From the NCBI RefSeq assembly GCF_041261205.1, contig NZ_JBGCCH010000020.1, forward strand, positions 110,521 to 174,520: DNA of 64,000 nucleotides. Direction: 5' to 3'. The stretch comes from Catenulispora sp. MAP5-51 (GTDB taxonomy: Bacteria; Actinomycetota; Actinomycetes; Streptomycetales; Catenulisporaceae). Of the stretch, positions 1 to 11,293 are shown one piece after another. The notes under the pieces are model-generated. The model did no database searches. It had not been told where the DNA came from and saw only the letters and a list, made by a program, of their open reading frames with translations. The translations under genes were made by a program, and so were the position numbers. How positions within the stretch are numbered: the stretch's first letter is position 1; the number at the start of each line of letters is the position of its first letter.

Positions 1-1
1 C

Positions 2-100
2 CGGGCCGCGCCCGACCTGAGCGACCAGGACGGCCGCCTGTCGGCACTGGCGAGCTGGGAGCTGACCTCGGTCACCGACCGGCGCTCGCCGCAGGACTGA
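2..100 (+). CDS. C-terminal end of an unidentified protein (cut by window edge)
   Basis: An open frame enters from the left edge and stops at TGA 98-100, giving the last 32 residues of a protein that ends in RRSPQD. The tail is polar and shows no recognisable motif. It lies upstream of the aromatic polyketide genes on the same strand, so it may be another cluster gene, but 330 bases and a run of repeats separate it from the cupin gene. No function can be assigned from this fragment. Confidence 0.5.
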   Translation, partial: RAAPDLSDQDGRLSALASWELTSVTDRRSPQD

Positions 101-430
101 CGCCGGCGCGCCAGGTGCGCCAGGTCGGCCAGGTCGGCCAGGTCGGCTGAGCCCGCCAAGCCGGCCCGGTGGGCCGGCTCGGCCGGCTCCGTCGTCCGGA
201 CATCCGGCGCGAAGGCTCTGGCCGTCGAGGCTTTGGCCGTCAGGACCCGGGTCGCGGCGATTTCGGTCGCCAGGACCCCGGTCGCCAGAACATTCGAGAA
301 CACCGCCAAGACCCGGGAACCCCCGGGCCCGTGAGCGCGCGAGCCCACCGGCCGCCGAGCTCACGGAAATGTCGCCAGAACCCACCCGGCGGACCGTCCG
401 GGTGACCCGAAGCGTGAGGGGAAGACCGCT
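101..430. other. Non-coding stretch upstream of the polyketide operon
   Basis: I see no convincing gene here. One frame (169-405) stays open, but it encodes only a low-complexity Gly/Arg/Asp/Gln-rich stretch with duplicated blocks and has no good ribosome binding site. The segment begins with 9-bp tandem repeats and continues with imperfect copies of a sequence containing caggacccgggtcg around 240-290. The promoter of the polyketide operon is probably here, but I could not pick a clear -35/-10 pair. A purine-rich ribosome binding site (aggggaaga) precedes the cupin GTG. Confidence 0.5.
110..145. repeat. Four 9-bp tandem repeats (gccaggtcg)
   Basis: Four head-to-tail copies of a 9-bp unit follow ten bases after the stop codon of the truncated gene. 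The first copy is degenerate (gccaggtgc) and the other three are identical. This is one of several short tandem repeats that sit just after stop codons in this window. Confidence 0.85.
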
Positions 431-859
431 GTGACCGCGAACCTGCCTTGTGTCGTTGATGTCGCCGACGCTCCGTCGAACCGCCGCCGCGGCGGCGATC
501 TGCGGGCCATGCTCACGCCCACCGCCGTCGGCGCCACCAGCGGCTTCATGGGACTGGCCCTGGTCCAGCCGGGGGAGCGGATCGGCGAGCACTACCACCC
601 GTACTCCGAGGAGTTCGTCTTCGTCGTCTGCGGCGAGCTGGAGGTGGACCTGGACGGCGTGCCGCAGCCGCTGCGCGCCGACCAGGGGATCATGATCCCG
701 ATCGGCATGCGCCACCGCTTCCGCAACGTCGGTACCACCGAGGCCCGCCTGGTGTTCCACCTCGGGCCGCTGGCGCCGAGCCCGGAGCTCGGCCACGTGG
801 ACACCGAGGAGCCGCCCCGGGCGCAGGGCTCGCCGGAGCCGGCGGGAGCCGTCCGATGA
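431..859 (+). CDS. Cupin-domain protein of the aromatic polyketide cluster (WhiE ORFII/CurC-like)
   Basis: This 142-residue protein is a single cupin. Residues 45-110 carry the two cupin motifs: a G...HYHPYSEEF stretch with two His and a Glu of the metal site, and later a PIGMRHRF stretch supplying the last His. Small cupins of this kind accompany KS-alpha genes in spore-pigment loci and in curamycin-type clusters, where they are thought to help cyclise or tailor the polyketide; their exact reaction is unsettled. The start is GTG 431, preceded by aggggaaga. The stop overlaps the KS-alpha ATG by four bases (ATGA), so the two are translationally coupled. The N-terminal 40 residues and the Pro/Glu-rich tail look disordered. 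Confidence 0.85.
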   Translation: MTANLPCVVDVADAPSNRRRGGDLRAMLTPTAVGATSGFMGLALVQPGERIGEHYHPYSEEFVFVVCGELEVDLDGVPQPLRADQGIMIPIGMRHRFRNVGTTEARLVFHLGPLAPSPELGHVDTEEPPRAQGSPEPAGAVR

Positions 860-2121
860 CCCGTCGGGCGGCGGTGACCGGGATCGGCGTGGTGGCGCCC
901 GGCGGGACCGGCGTCCCGGCGTTCTGGGACCTGCTCTCGGCGGGCCGGACGGCCACCCGCGGCATCACCTTCTTCGATCCGGAGGGCTTCCGCTCCCGCA
1001 TCGCCGCCGAATGCGATTTCGATCCCGTCGCCAGCGGCCTGAGCGCCGAGGAGATCGAGCGCAACGACCGCTACATCCAGTTCGCGCTGGCGGCCGCCGA
1101 CGAGGCGGTCCGCGACAGCGGCCTGGACCTGGCCGCGGGCGATCCGTGGCGGCTCGCGGTCTCGCTGGGGACCGCCGTCGGCGCCACCACCCGGCTGGAA
1201 CACGACTACGTCGCGGTCAGCGCCGGCGGCCGGTCCTGGGACGTCGACCACCGGAAGGCCGAGACGCACCTGGAACGCGCGTTCACCCCGGCCACCCTGG
1301 CCTCGGCCGTGGCCGAGCGTTTCGGCGCCGCCGGGTCCGTCCAGACCGTCTCCACCGGCTGCACCTCCGGCCTGGACGCGGTCGGCTACGCCGCGCTGGC
1401 GATCGAGGAGGGGCGCGCCGACGTCGCGATCGCAGGGGCCTGCGACTCCCCGATCTCGCCGATCACCGTCGCCTGCTTCGACGCCATCAAGGCGACCTCG
1501 GCGCGCAACGACGACCCGGCGCACGCGTCCCGGCCGTTCGACGCGAGCCGGGACGGCTTCGTGCTCGGCGAGGGCGGCGCGGTGCTGATCCTGGAGGAGC
1601 TGGAGCAGGCCCGCCGCCGCGGTGCGCGCATCTATGCGGTGCTCGGCGGGTTCGCCACCTTCGGCAACGCGTACCACATGACCGGCCTCACCCAGGAGGG
1701 TGTGGAGATGTCCCAGGCGATCGACCGGGCGCTGGACCACGCGCGGGTCGACGCGTCAGACGTGGACTACGTCAACGCGCACGGCTCGGGCACCAAGCAG
1801 AACGACCGCCACGAGACGGCCGCGGTCAAGCGCTCCCTGGGCGAGCACGCGTACCGGACCCCGATGAGCTCCATCAAGTCGATGGTCGGCCACTCGCTCG
1901 GCGCGATCGGCGCGATCGAGCTCGCGGCGTGCAGCCTGGCGCTGCACCACGGCGTCGTCCCGCCGACCGCCAACTACAGCGACCCCGATCCGGAGTGCGA
2001 CCTGGACTACGTCCCGAACACCGCACGCGAACTCCCGCTGCGCCATGTGCTGTCCGTGGGCAGCGGTTTCGGCGGCTTCCAGTCGGCCGTCGTGCTCAGC
2101 CGGGAGGAGGCCGCGTTATGA
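856..2121 (+). CDS. Type II polyketide ketosynthase alpha (KS-alpha)
   Basis: This 421-residue beta-ketoacyl synthase is the catalytic half of the minimal polyketide synthase. It condenses malonyl units on the ACP together with the chain length factor. The active-site cysteine is Cys169 in [10 protein letters not shown]. The two catalytic histidines are His309 (NAHGSGT) and His346 (VGHSLGA), with Lys341 nearby, so the full Cys-His-His set is present. Length matches the family. The gene overlaps the cupin gene by four bases and the CLF gene by four bases. The last sense codon is TTA (2116-2118), the rare leucine codon read by the bldA tRNA in streptomycetes, and its final A is also the first base of the CLF ATG. 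Gene order matches whiE ORFII-III-IV. Confidence 0.96.
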   Translation: MTRRAAVTGIGVVAPGGTGVPAFWDLLSAGRTATRGITFFDPEGFRSRIAAECDFDPVASGLSAEEIERNDRYIQFALAAADEAVRDSGLDLAAGDPWRLAVSLGTAVGATTRLEHDYVAVSAGGRSWDVDHRKAETHLERAFTPATLASAVAERFGAAGSVQTVSTGCTSGLDAVGYAALAIEEGRADVAIAGACDSPISPITVACFDAIKATSARNDDPAHASRPFDASRDGFVLGEGGAVLILEELEQARRRGARIYAVLGGFATFGNAYHMTGLTQEGVEMSQAIDRALDHARVDASDVDYVNAHGSGTKQNDRHETAAVKRSLGEHAYRTPMSSIKSMVGHSLGAIGAIELAACSLALHHGVVPPTANYSDPDPECDLDYVPNTARELPLRHVLSVGSGFGGFQSAVVLSREEAAL

Positions 2122-3362
2122 CCGGGTCGAAGACCGGCCGACGGGCCGCGGTGACGGGAATCGGTGTCGTGGCCCCCAACGGGGTCGGCACCGACGGGTT
2201 CTGGAAGGCGACGGCCGAGGGCACCTCCGTGCTCGCGCCGATCGACCGGGACGGCTGTGACGGGTACCCGCTGCGGATAGCGGGCCTGATCAAGGGTTTC
2301 GACGCGGTGCAGTTCGTCGAGGAGCGAGTGCTGGTCGCGACCGACCGCTTCACCCACTACGCCCTGGCCGCCGCGGGCCTGGCCCTGGCCGACTCCGGGG
2401 TGCCGGTCGACGCGGACGCCGACCCGTTCGGCGTCGGCGTGGTCACCGCGGCCGGCTCCGGCGGAGGCGAGTTCGGCCAGCGCGAGCTCCAGCAGCTGTG
2501 GGGTCGGGGCCCTCATCATGTCGGGCCGTACCAGTCGATCGCCTGGTTCTATGCGGCGAGCACCGGACAGATCTCCATCCGCGGCGGCTTCAAGGGCCCG
2601 TGCGGCGTGGTGGCCAGCGACGAGCCCGGCGGACTGGACGCGCTCGCGCACGGCGCGCGGGACGTGCTCCGGGGCACTAGCGCGGTCGTGGTCGGCGCCG
2701 CCGAGGCCCCCATCGCCCCGTATTCGATGGTGTGCCAGCTCGGCTATCCGGAGCTGAGCACCGGTACCGAGGCCGGAGCCGCGTATCTGCCCTTCACCAA
2801 GCAGGCCGCCGGATTCGTCCCCGCCGAGGGCGGCGCGTTCTTCGTCGTCGAGGACGAGGCGACCGCGCGGGCCCGCGGTGCGGAGATCAGGGCTTTGATC
2901 GCCGGTCACGCGGCCACGTTCACCGGCGCGTCCCGGTGGGCCGACTCGCGGGACGGACTCGCGTACGCCATCCGCGCGGCGCTCGCCGAGGCGGAATGCG
3001 CGCCGCAGGAGGTGGACGTCGTCTTCGCCGACGCGCTCGCCGTCCCGGAGGCCGACCGGGCCGAGGCCCTGGCGCTGGCCGACGTGCTGGGCGCGCACGC
3101 CGCCCGCGTGCCGGTGACCGCTCCCAAGGCGGGGACCGGCCGCGCCTCCTGCGGGGCCTCGGCGCTCGACACGGCGGCCGCCGCGCTGGCCCTGGAGAAG
3201 GGCCTGATCCCGCCGACCCCGAACGTCACCGGCTGTGCTTACGACCTCGACCTGGTCACCGGACTCGCCCGGGTCGGCACGCCACGCACGGCGCTGGTGC
3301 TGAGCCGGGGCCTGATGGGCTCGAACTCCGCGCTGGTCCTGCGGCGCGGCTCAGAGTCCTGA
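2118..3362 (+). CDS. Type II polyketide chain length factor (KS-beta/CLF)
   Basis: This 414-residue KS-like protein pairs with KS-alpha to set chain length and generate the acetyl starter by decarboxylation. The KS cysteine is absent, as expected for a CLF. The usual VxxEQAGGLDA segment reads [12 protein letters not shown], so the residue normally Gln (Gln161 in actinorhodin CLF) is Glu169 here. From memory, Glu is seen in spore-pigment CLFs, which fits the whiE-like gene order, but this needs an alignment. The start is ATG 2118, inside the KS-alpha stop (TTATGA), so translation is likely coupled. The stop is followed by about 100 bases containing three 18-bp repeats before the ACP. Confidence 0.95.
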   Translation: MTGSKTGRRAAVTGIGVVAPNGVGTDGFWKATAEGTSVLAPIDRDGCDGYPLRIAGLIKGFDAVQFVEERVLVATDRFTHYALAAAGLALADSGVPVDADADPFGVGVVTAAGSGGGEFGQRELQQLWGRGPHHVGPYQSIAWFYAASTGQISIRGGFKGPCGVVASDEPGGLDALAHGARDVLRGTSAVVVGAAEAPIAPYSMVCQLGYPELSTGTEAGAAYLPFTKQAAGFVPAEGGAFFVVEDEATARARGAEIRALIAGHAATFTGASRWADSRDGLAYAIRAALAEAECAPQEVDVVFADALAVPEADRAEALALADVLGAHAARVPVTAPKAGTGRASCGASALDTAAAALALEKGLIPPTPNVTGCAYDLDLVTGLARVGTPRTALVLSRGLMGSNSALVLRRGSES

Positions 3363-3375
3363 CAAACCGGACACT

Positions 3376-3429
3376 CTCGCAGTCTCCACAACCATCGCAA
3401 TCCCCATGACCCTCGCAATCCCCACAACC
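3376..3429. repeat. Three 18-bp tandem repeats between CLF and ACP genes
   Basis: Three head-to-tail 18-bp units (3376-3393, 3394-3411, 3412-3429) share the core tcgcaatcccca, with a few substitutions in the first copy. They fill most of the only real gap inside the polyketide operon. The unit is a multiple of three and keeps an upstream frame open, but the ACP starts further down. Confidence 0.85.
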
Positions 3430-3462
3430 GTCCCGGCAGGGACCCGAAAAAGGAGCTATGCG

Positions 3463-4171
<709 letters not shown>

Positions 4172-4176
4172 AGGCT

Positions 4177-4509
4177 GTGCACCGCACTCTCATCGTCGCC
4201 CGGATGAAGCCGGGCTCGGCCGACGGCATCGCCGGCATCTTCGCCGACTCAGACCGGGGCGAACTACCGCACCTGATCGGGGTCCGCGGACGCAGCCTGT
4301 TCCAGTTCGGCGACGTGTACCTGCACCTGATCGAGTCCGAGCAGCCGGCCGGACCGCAGGTGGCCCGGCACACCGGGCATCCGGAGTTCCGCGCCGTCAG
4401 CGACCGGCTCGCCGCGTTCGTCGATGCGTACGACCCGGACACCTGGCGCGAGCCGAAGGACGCGATGGCCCGTGAGTTCTATCGCTGGGACAGTGCCGGT
4501 TCCGGCTGA
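4177..4509 (+). CDS. TcmI-type polyketide cyclase
   Basis: This protein of about 110 residues matches the small dimeric ferredoxin-like cyclases (TcmI, WhiE ORFVII) that close later rings of aromatic polyketides. The start HRTLIVARMKPGSADGIAGIF and the following SLFQFGDVYLHLIE segment are typical. I prefer GTG 4177 because the GGAGGAG site at 4162-4168 is correctly spaced for it and family members start at MHRxLIVARM. The alternative GTG 4168 overlaps the aromatase stop and adds three residues. The C-terminal stretch (TWREPKDAMAREFYRW) is also family-like. Confidence 0.9.
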   Translation: MHRTLIVARMKPGSADGIAGIFADSDRGELPHLIGVRGRSLFQFGDVYLHLIESEQPAGPQVARHTGHPEFRAVSDRLAAFVDAYDPDTWREPKDAMAREFYRWDSAGSG

Positions 4510-4554
4510 ATCGACTGATCGCCACCGCGTTTTCGCGTGGGAGGAGGACTGGCC

Positions 4555-6260
<1,706 letters not shown>

Positions 6261-6264
<4 letters not shown>

Positions 6265-6878
6265 CCACCGATCTCAAGGGTGAGTACGCGAAGAACGGCG
6301 GCGTGCGGCGTCATGCGACGGGGGTGATGCGGCCCGCGGTGGTCACGGCGGCCGGTCTGGAGGCCGACCTGGAGGCGATGTGCCACCACGTCGCCGAGCT
6401 CGCCCGGACGCGGCCGGAGGCGCCGAGCCGGATCCGGGTGGAGCATCTGGGGACCGCCCTGGAGATCGAGTGGCCGTCGGCGGCCGAGAAGGTCGCGGCG
6501 GCGATGGCGGTCGGTGCGGGTTCGGGCCATGTGTGGACCGGCGCGGGGCCGGGTTCGGGGGTGGCTGCCGGCTCGCCTGTGGCGGGAGCGGTCGTGCCGC
6601 ATGGCGGTCCGCCGATCGCCGACGACGGGCTGCACCTGGTGTGCGCACCGATGATCGGCACGTTCTACCACTCGCCCGAGCCCGGTACGCCGTCGTTCGT
6701 GTCCGTCGGCGACACCGTCGTGCCCGGCCAGCAGATCGGGATCCTCGAGGTGATGAAGATGATGAGTCCGGTCGAGGCGACCATCGCCGGGACCGTGCGG
6801 GAGATCCTCGCGCCCGACGGCGGCTCGGTGGAGTTCCAGCAGCCGCTGCTGGCCCTGGAACCGGTCGGCGGACGCTGA
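6261..6878 (+). CDS. accB: Biotin carboxyl carrier protein (BCCP)
   Basis: This 205-residue protein ends in a biotinyl domain with the acceptor lysine Lys166 in [10 protein letters not shown], preceded by the [14 protein letters not shown] thumb-type stretch typical of AccB. An alanine/glycine-rich flexible linker (about residues 75-120) joins it to an N-terminal segment. The GTG start overlaps the carboxyltransferase stop by four bases and follows GAGGAAAGGAG. It carries carboxybiotin between the biotin carboxylase and carboxyltransferase encoded on either side. The stop is one base before the next ATG. Confidence 0.94.
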
Positions 6879-6879
6879 C

Positions 6880-8265
6880 ATGTTCCGCACCGTGCTGATC
6901 GCCAACCGGGGCGAGATTGCTTTGCGGGTGGCCCGGACCTGCCGGGAACTGGGCATCCGCACCGTGGCCGTGCACTCCACCGCGGACCGGGAGTCCGCGG
7001 TGGTCCGGTTCGCGGACGAGGCGGTCCACATCGGGCCGCCCTCGGCGAAGGCCAGCTACCTGCACATGCCGTCGGTGATGGAGGCGGCCCTGCGCACCGG
7101 CGCCGACGCGATCCACCCGGGCTACGGGTTCCTCTCCGAGGACCCGGACTTCGCAGAGGTCTGCGAGGCGCACGGCGTCACGTTCATCGGCCCGCCGCCG
7201 CACGTCATCGAGAAGCTCGGGGACAAGGCGGAGGCCCGCCGCCTGATGGCCGAGGCCGGGCTGCCGGTCCTGCCGGGCTCCATCGGGGCGGTGAACGGAC
7301 TGGCCGAGGCGCGCAAGGTGGCCGACCAGATCGGATACCCGTTGCTCCTCAAGGCGGTGGCCGGCGGCGGAGGCCGGGGCATCGCCGTGGTGCGGGCCGC
7401 CGACGAGCTGGCACAGGCCTATCGCGAGACCTGCGCCCACGCGCGCGCCGTCTTCGGCGACGACCGGCTGTACGTCGAGCGCTTCGTCGAGGACGCCCGC
7501 CACATCGAGGTGCAGGTGCTGTGCGACCGCCACGGCGGCGCGGTCCATCTCGGCGAGCGGGACTGCTCCGTCCAGCGCAGGTACCAGAAGCTGATCGAGG
7601 AGGCGCCGGCGCCGAACCTGCCCGACGAGCTCCGCACCCGGATGTGCGAGGCCGCCGTGCGCGGGGCACTGGCCGTCGGGTACGTGGGTGCGGCGACGTT
7701 CGAGTTCGTGGTGTCCGGCGACGGCTCCTTCCACCTTATGGAGGTCAACTGTCGCCTTCAGGTGGAGCACCCGGTGACCGAGATGAGCACGGGGATCGAC
7801 TTGGTACGCGAGCAACTGCTCATCGCGGCCGGGCTCCCGCTGAGCTTCCGGCAGGAAGACCTCGCTCCGAGGGGCTGGTCGATCGAGAGCCGGGTGAACG
7901 CCGAGGACCCCGACCGCGACTTCGCCCCGACCCCCGGCCTGCTGACCGAGTTCATGCCGCCCGGCGGCCCCTTCGTCCGCGTCGACTCGCACGCCTACCC
8001 CGGCTGGCTGATGGGCCCGGACTACGACTCGCTGCTGGCCAAGACCGTCGTCTGGGCCCCCGATCGCGAGCAGGCCATCGCCCGCATGGACCGCGCCCTC
8101 GGCGAGTTCCGCGTCGAGGGCCACGGACTGCGCACGACGATCGGGTTCCTGCGCGAGATCCTCGCCCATCCCTCGCATCGGGCGGGGGAGCACACGACCG
8201 GGTTCGTCGGGGCGATGACGGCAGAACGGCAGGGTGCTGCGACGGCCGAGGCGGGTGAGGGGTAG
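6880..8265 (+). CDS. accC: Biotin carboxylase subunit of acetyl-CoA carboxylase
   Basis: This 461-residue ATP-grasp enzyme carboxylates biotin on BCCP using ATP and bicarbonate. The glycine-rich ATP loop GGGGRG is at 162-167. The catalytic block EVNCRLQVEHP starts at residue 288, so Glu288, Asn290, Arg292 and Glu296 fall at the same numbers as in E. coli AccC. Thr291 of the common EMNTRLQVEHP is Cys here. It is a stand-alone biotin carboxylase, not the biotin carboxylase-BCCP fusion (AccA-type) typical of actinobacterial primary metabolism. It ends the polyketide operon, seven bases from the convergent LAL regulator stop. Confidence 0.96.
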   Translation: MFRTVLIANRGEIALRVARTCRELGIRTVAVHSTADRESAVVRFADEAVHIGPPSAKASYLHMPSVMEAALRTGADAIHPGYGFLSEDPDFAEVCEAHGVTFIGPPPHVIEKLGDKAEARRLMAEAGLPVLPGSIGAVNGLAEARKVADQIGYPLLLKAVAGGGGRGIAVVRAADELAQAYRETCAHARAVFGDDRLYVERFVEDARHIEVQVLCDRHGGAVHLGERDCSVQRRYQKLIEEAPAPNLPDELRTRMCEAAVRGALAVGYVGAATFEFVVSGDGSFHLMEVNCRLQVEHPVTEMSTGIDLVREQLLIAAGLPLSFRQEDLAPRGWSIESRVNAEDPDRDFAPTPGLLTEFMPPGGPFVRVDSHAYPGWLMGPDYDSLLAKTVVWAPDREQAIARMDRALGEFRVEGHGLRTTIGFLREILAHPSHRAGEHTTGFVGAMTAERQGAATAEAGEG

Positions 8266-8272
8266 GGCGCGC

Positions 8273-10945
8273 TCAGCCCCGCGCCTCGGCGTCCAGCACC
8301 GTCCGGATCAGCGCCGCCCGGCTCGACACCCCGAGCTTGCGGTAGATCTGGCCGAGGTGGGCGTCGACGGTCCGCCGGCTCAGGAACAGGGTCTCGGCGA
8401 TCTGCCCGCTCGTGACGCCGGTGCTGGCCAGGGCGGCGATCTCGCGTTCGCGCGCGGTGAGGCCGGCGAGGGCGTCGAAGGGTTCGCGCTCGGCCGGTTT
8501 CTCGGCCAGGCGGGTGCGCTGGCGGGCCGTCTCGCCGACCAGCAGGGTCGCCTCGCACTGTTCGGCCAGAGTCGTGGCTCGTTCGAGCCATTCCTGGGCC
8601 TGCTTGTGGTTGCCCAGTGCGGAGGACAGAGAGGCCGCCGACGACAGGGTCCGGCAGACCTCGATGCGCTCGCCGCTCGCGGTGAAGTCCTCGATCGCCT
8701 GCTGGGCGCTGCTGAGGGCGGCTTTGAGGTCGTCGTGCATCGTCTGCGCCCGCATGCGGGCGCGCGAGGCGAAGGCCCGGCTGCTGGGGGAGGGGATGCG
8801 CTCGAGTGAGGCTTCGGCCAGTCCGGCCCAGCGGTCGGCCGCCTCGCGGTCGTTCTCGTACATGGCGACCTCGGCCATGGTGTCGCAGGACCTTGTTTTG
8901 CGTGCGGCTATCAGGTGCGACAGGTCCGGGCCGCCGGCCGCTTCCAGCAGGAGCCGTCCGGCGCGCGACGGGTCGCCGGCTTGCAGGACGATCTCGGCGC
9001 GGCGGCAGCGGACCACGACCGCCCACACGGTGGAGCTGCCCTCGGCCCAGGAAGCGGCCTTGTCGGCCCAGGCCAGCGCCTGCTGCGGCGCGTCGCTGAC
9101 GCCGGTCCACAGCAGCGCGGCGGCCCGGATGATCGCCAGGATCGCCTTGGTCGCCGGGTTCTCGGCGCTCTCGACGTACAGGTCGGCCTCGTCGAGGGTG
9201 ACCAGGGCCCGCTTCATGCTGCCGGCGCGGGACTGGGTGTCCGCCAGGGATTTCAGGATCATCGGCAGGACGTAGGTCTGTCCGCTGCGCCGCGACAGCG
9301 CCGCGCCCCGGACCAGATGCCGTTCGGCGTCGGCCAGCCGGGACATCATCGATTCGCTGAGGCCGAGTTGGTAGACCGCTTCGAGGTTCTTCAACAGTGC
9401 GGCGTCCGAGGCGGCGTCGACGAGTTCGGCGGCCTGCGTCAGGGCGGTCTCGGCCGCGTTCAGGTCGTCGCAGGACAGGTACGCGAGCGCGGCCTGGGCC
9501 TTGGCCAGTGCTTCGCCGACCGGGTCGAGGCTGCCGTGGGCCAGCGCCGCGGCGGTGTCAGCGTGCTGCTGTGCTCGCGCGTAGTCGCCTTGGTCCAGCG
9601 CGTTGTCGGCCTGCATGCTGTGCAGCGCGGCTGCTGCCGAGTCGTCGCCGGGGGCGGCGGCCAGGCCCGATCGCAGGATGGCCGAGGACTCCGACAGCCG
9701 TCCGAGTTGGCGCTCGAGGCGGCCGGCGACGGCCACCGCGGTGAGGTCGCCGGTCGGCGGGTCCACGATGGCCGGGAGCGTGTGCAGCAGACTGCGGCCT
9801 TCGGAGGCCTGGCCGGTCAGCAGGCGCGCGCGGGCGAGCAGGATCTGCACCTCGCGCCATGCCGGGGAGTCTTCCTGCAGATGCGGCAGCGCGGTCTGGA
9901 GGTAGCGCGCCGCGTCGGCGGGGGCGGTGTGGATGGACAGCCGTGCCGCCGCGATCAGGGTGGCCGTGTGCTCCGGGCGGCTGGGGTCGGCGGCGTGGGT
10001 GAGGTGGTAGGCGCGCCGGGCGATCGGGGCGGCCTGGCTGGACAGAACACTCTCGGCGCGCAGGTGGATGGCGATGCGCGAGCCGGGCTCGATGCGCCGG
10101 TAGACGACCTCGCCGACGGCGGGGTGGCGTATCGCGAATCGGGCGATGGTGCCGGTGGGCCGGACGATGTCCAGGCGGGTCAGCGAGTCCAGGGCGTCCA
10201 GGGCCTCGGCGGCCGCGAGACCCGCGACGGCCGCGATCAGCTGCGGGTGGGCCGGCTCGCCCAGGACGGCCAGGGCCTGCACCGTGGCCAGCGCGATCGG
10301 GTCCAGGTCGGCCAGCTCGCCGACGACGGCGCGCGCGGCGTCGGTGTGCGGGTCGCCGTCGGCACTCAGGATCCTGAGGTACTGCGGATTGCCGCCGGCC
10401 GCCTGGTGCACGGCGTCCAGGTTCGGCAGGTCGCCGACGAGTTCGCGGGCCTCGTCCCGGGTCAGCGGGCCCAGCTCCCAGACGTCGAGCAGGTCCGCCG
10501 CCACGGCCCGGGAGACGGCGGCGGCCACCGCCGGGGCGAGCTGGCGGCGGCGGAAGGCGAGCAGGAGCAGCATCGGGGCGTCGGCCGCGGTGCGGATGAG
10601 GCCTTCCAGGGCCGGCAGGTGGCGGGGGTCGATGCGGTGCAGCTCGTCCGCGGCGACGACCACGGCGTCGCCCGGCTTGGCGGCGGGGCCCGGCTGCGGG
10701 GTGCCGGCCGCGATGGCGTCGCAGAACGCCGGGCCCAGGACGTGGATCTTGGCCGCGCGGGCCCGGGCGGCGAGGTGGGTGACCAGCGTGCTCTTCCCGA
10801 TGCCCGGCTCCCCGGCCAGGGCGATCGCCCGGCCACGGCCTGACCGCAGCTGGGCCAGGGCGCTGTCCAAAGCGCTGACCTCAGCCGTCCTGCCGACCAC
10901 CGTCCGTGGGCGGTCAGCGGTGCCGTGATCTCGGGCTGTGGGCAT
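8273..10945 (-). CDS. LAL-family ATP-binding LuxR transcriptional regulator
   Basis: This 890-residue protein has the LAL layout. An N-terminal STAND-type ATPase carries Walker A GEPGIGKS at 45-52, followed by a long helical TPR-like middle and a C-terminal LuxR/GerE helix-turn-helix from about residue 828 (LTAREREIAAL...SRRTVDAHLGQIYRKLGV). The start ATG 10945 is preceded by AGGAGG on the minus strand. It lies convergent to the carboxylase operon and divergent from the thioesterase gene, so it is the best candidate for a cluster-linked regulator. Large LAL proteins commonly activate secondary-metabolite operons. Its binding site cannot be read from sequence, though an 8-bp inverted repeat lies in its upstream region. 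Confidence 0.92.
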   Translation of the reverse strand: MPTARDHGTADRPRTVVGRTAEVSALDSALAQLRSGRGRAIALAGEPGIGKSTLVTHLAARARAAKIHVLGPAFCDAIAAGTPQPGPAAKPGDAVVVAADELHRIDPRHLPALEGLIRTAADAPMLLLLAFRRRQLAPAVAAAVSRAVAADLLDVWELGPLTRDEARELVGDLPNLDAVHQAAGGNPQYLRILSADGDPHTDAARAVVGELADLDPIALATVQALAVLGEPAHPQLIAAVAGLAAAEALDALDSLTRLDIVRPTGTIARFAIRHPAVGEVVYRRIEPGSRIAIHLRAESVLSSQAAPIARRAYHLTHAADPSRPEHTATLIAAARLSIHTAPADAARYLQTALPHLQEDSPAWREVQILLARARLLTGQASEGRSLLHTLPAIVDPPTGDLTAVAVAGRLERQLGRLSESSAILRSGLAAAPGDDSAAAALHSMQADNALDQGDYARAQQHADTAAALAHGSLDPVGEALAKAQAALAYLSCDDLNAAETALTQAAELVDAASDAALLKNLEAVYQLGLSESMMSRLADAERHLVRGAALSRRSGQTYVLPMILKSLADTQSRAGSMKRALVTLDEADLYVESAENPATKAILAIIRAAALLWTGVSDAPQQALAWADKAASWAEGSSTVWAVVVRCRRAEIVLQAGDPSRAGRLLLEAAGGPDLSHLIAARKTRSCDTMAEVAMYENDREAADRWAGLAEASLERIPSPSSRAFASRARMRAQTMHDDLKAALSSAQQAIEDFTASGERIEVCRTLSSAASLSSALGNHKQAQEWLERATTLAEQCEATLLVGETARQRTRLAEKPAEREPFDALAGLTAREREIAALASTGVTSGQIAETLFLSRRTVDAHLGQIYRKLGVSSRAALIRTVLDAEARG

Positions 10946-11293
10946 GGGGCCTCCTGGAACGATCTACGGCAAATCTAGTCCACCGATCCGCCGTCACGAT
11001 ATGTCAGAAGTCTTAGTGAAACGGTCGGCGCCGGAGCTGGGTTCACCAGCGGCAGGCCCATACCGGGCCGAGGGCGCCGAGGGCGTTATCAGAGCTCTGC
11101 GCACAACTACCTAGGTCGAAACCGTGGCGAGGTCCAGTAGTTGTACCGATGCGCCGCCGATCAATCCGCACTTCACTGGGTCTGCGCGGTCGCCCGGTGC
11201 GGCGTCGGCTCCACGAATCCCCACACCTTCCTGCCCCGCTCGGTGCCCTGACGTCCGCCGGCGCCCGTCCGATCCGGCCCCGAGGAGTCTGAC
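10946..11293. other. Divergent regulatory region between LAL regulator and thioesterase
   Basis: These 348 bases hold no gene I can support. A perfect 8-bp inverted repeat (ACAACTAC at 11103-11110 and GTAGTTGT at 11137-11144, 26 bases apart) is the clearest structure and could be an operator shared by the divergent genes. The region ends in the ribosome binding site of a 23-codon ORF. No -35/-10 pair stands out. Confidence 0.5.

Noticed and set aside
169..405. A 78-codon frame with GRQDPGR repeats upstream of the cupin gene
   Set aside because: It is low complexity, arises from duplicated DNA and has no convincing ribosome binding site. I treat the region as non-coding.
8915..10843. A 642-codon plus-strand frame inside the LAL regulator
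   Set aside because: It is antisense to a complete ATPase-LuxR protein, has biased Gly/Arg/Gln composition and no ribosome binding site.
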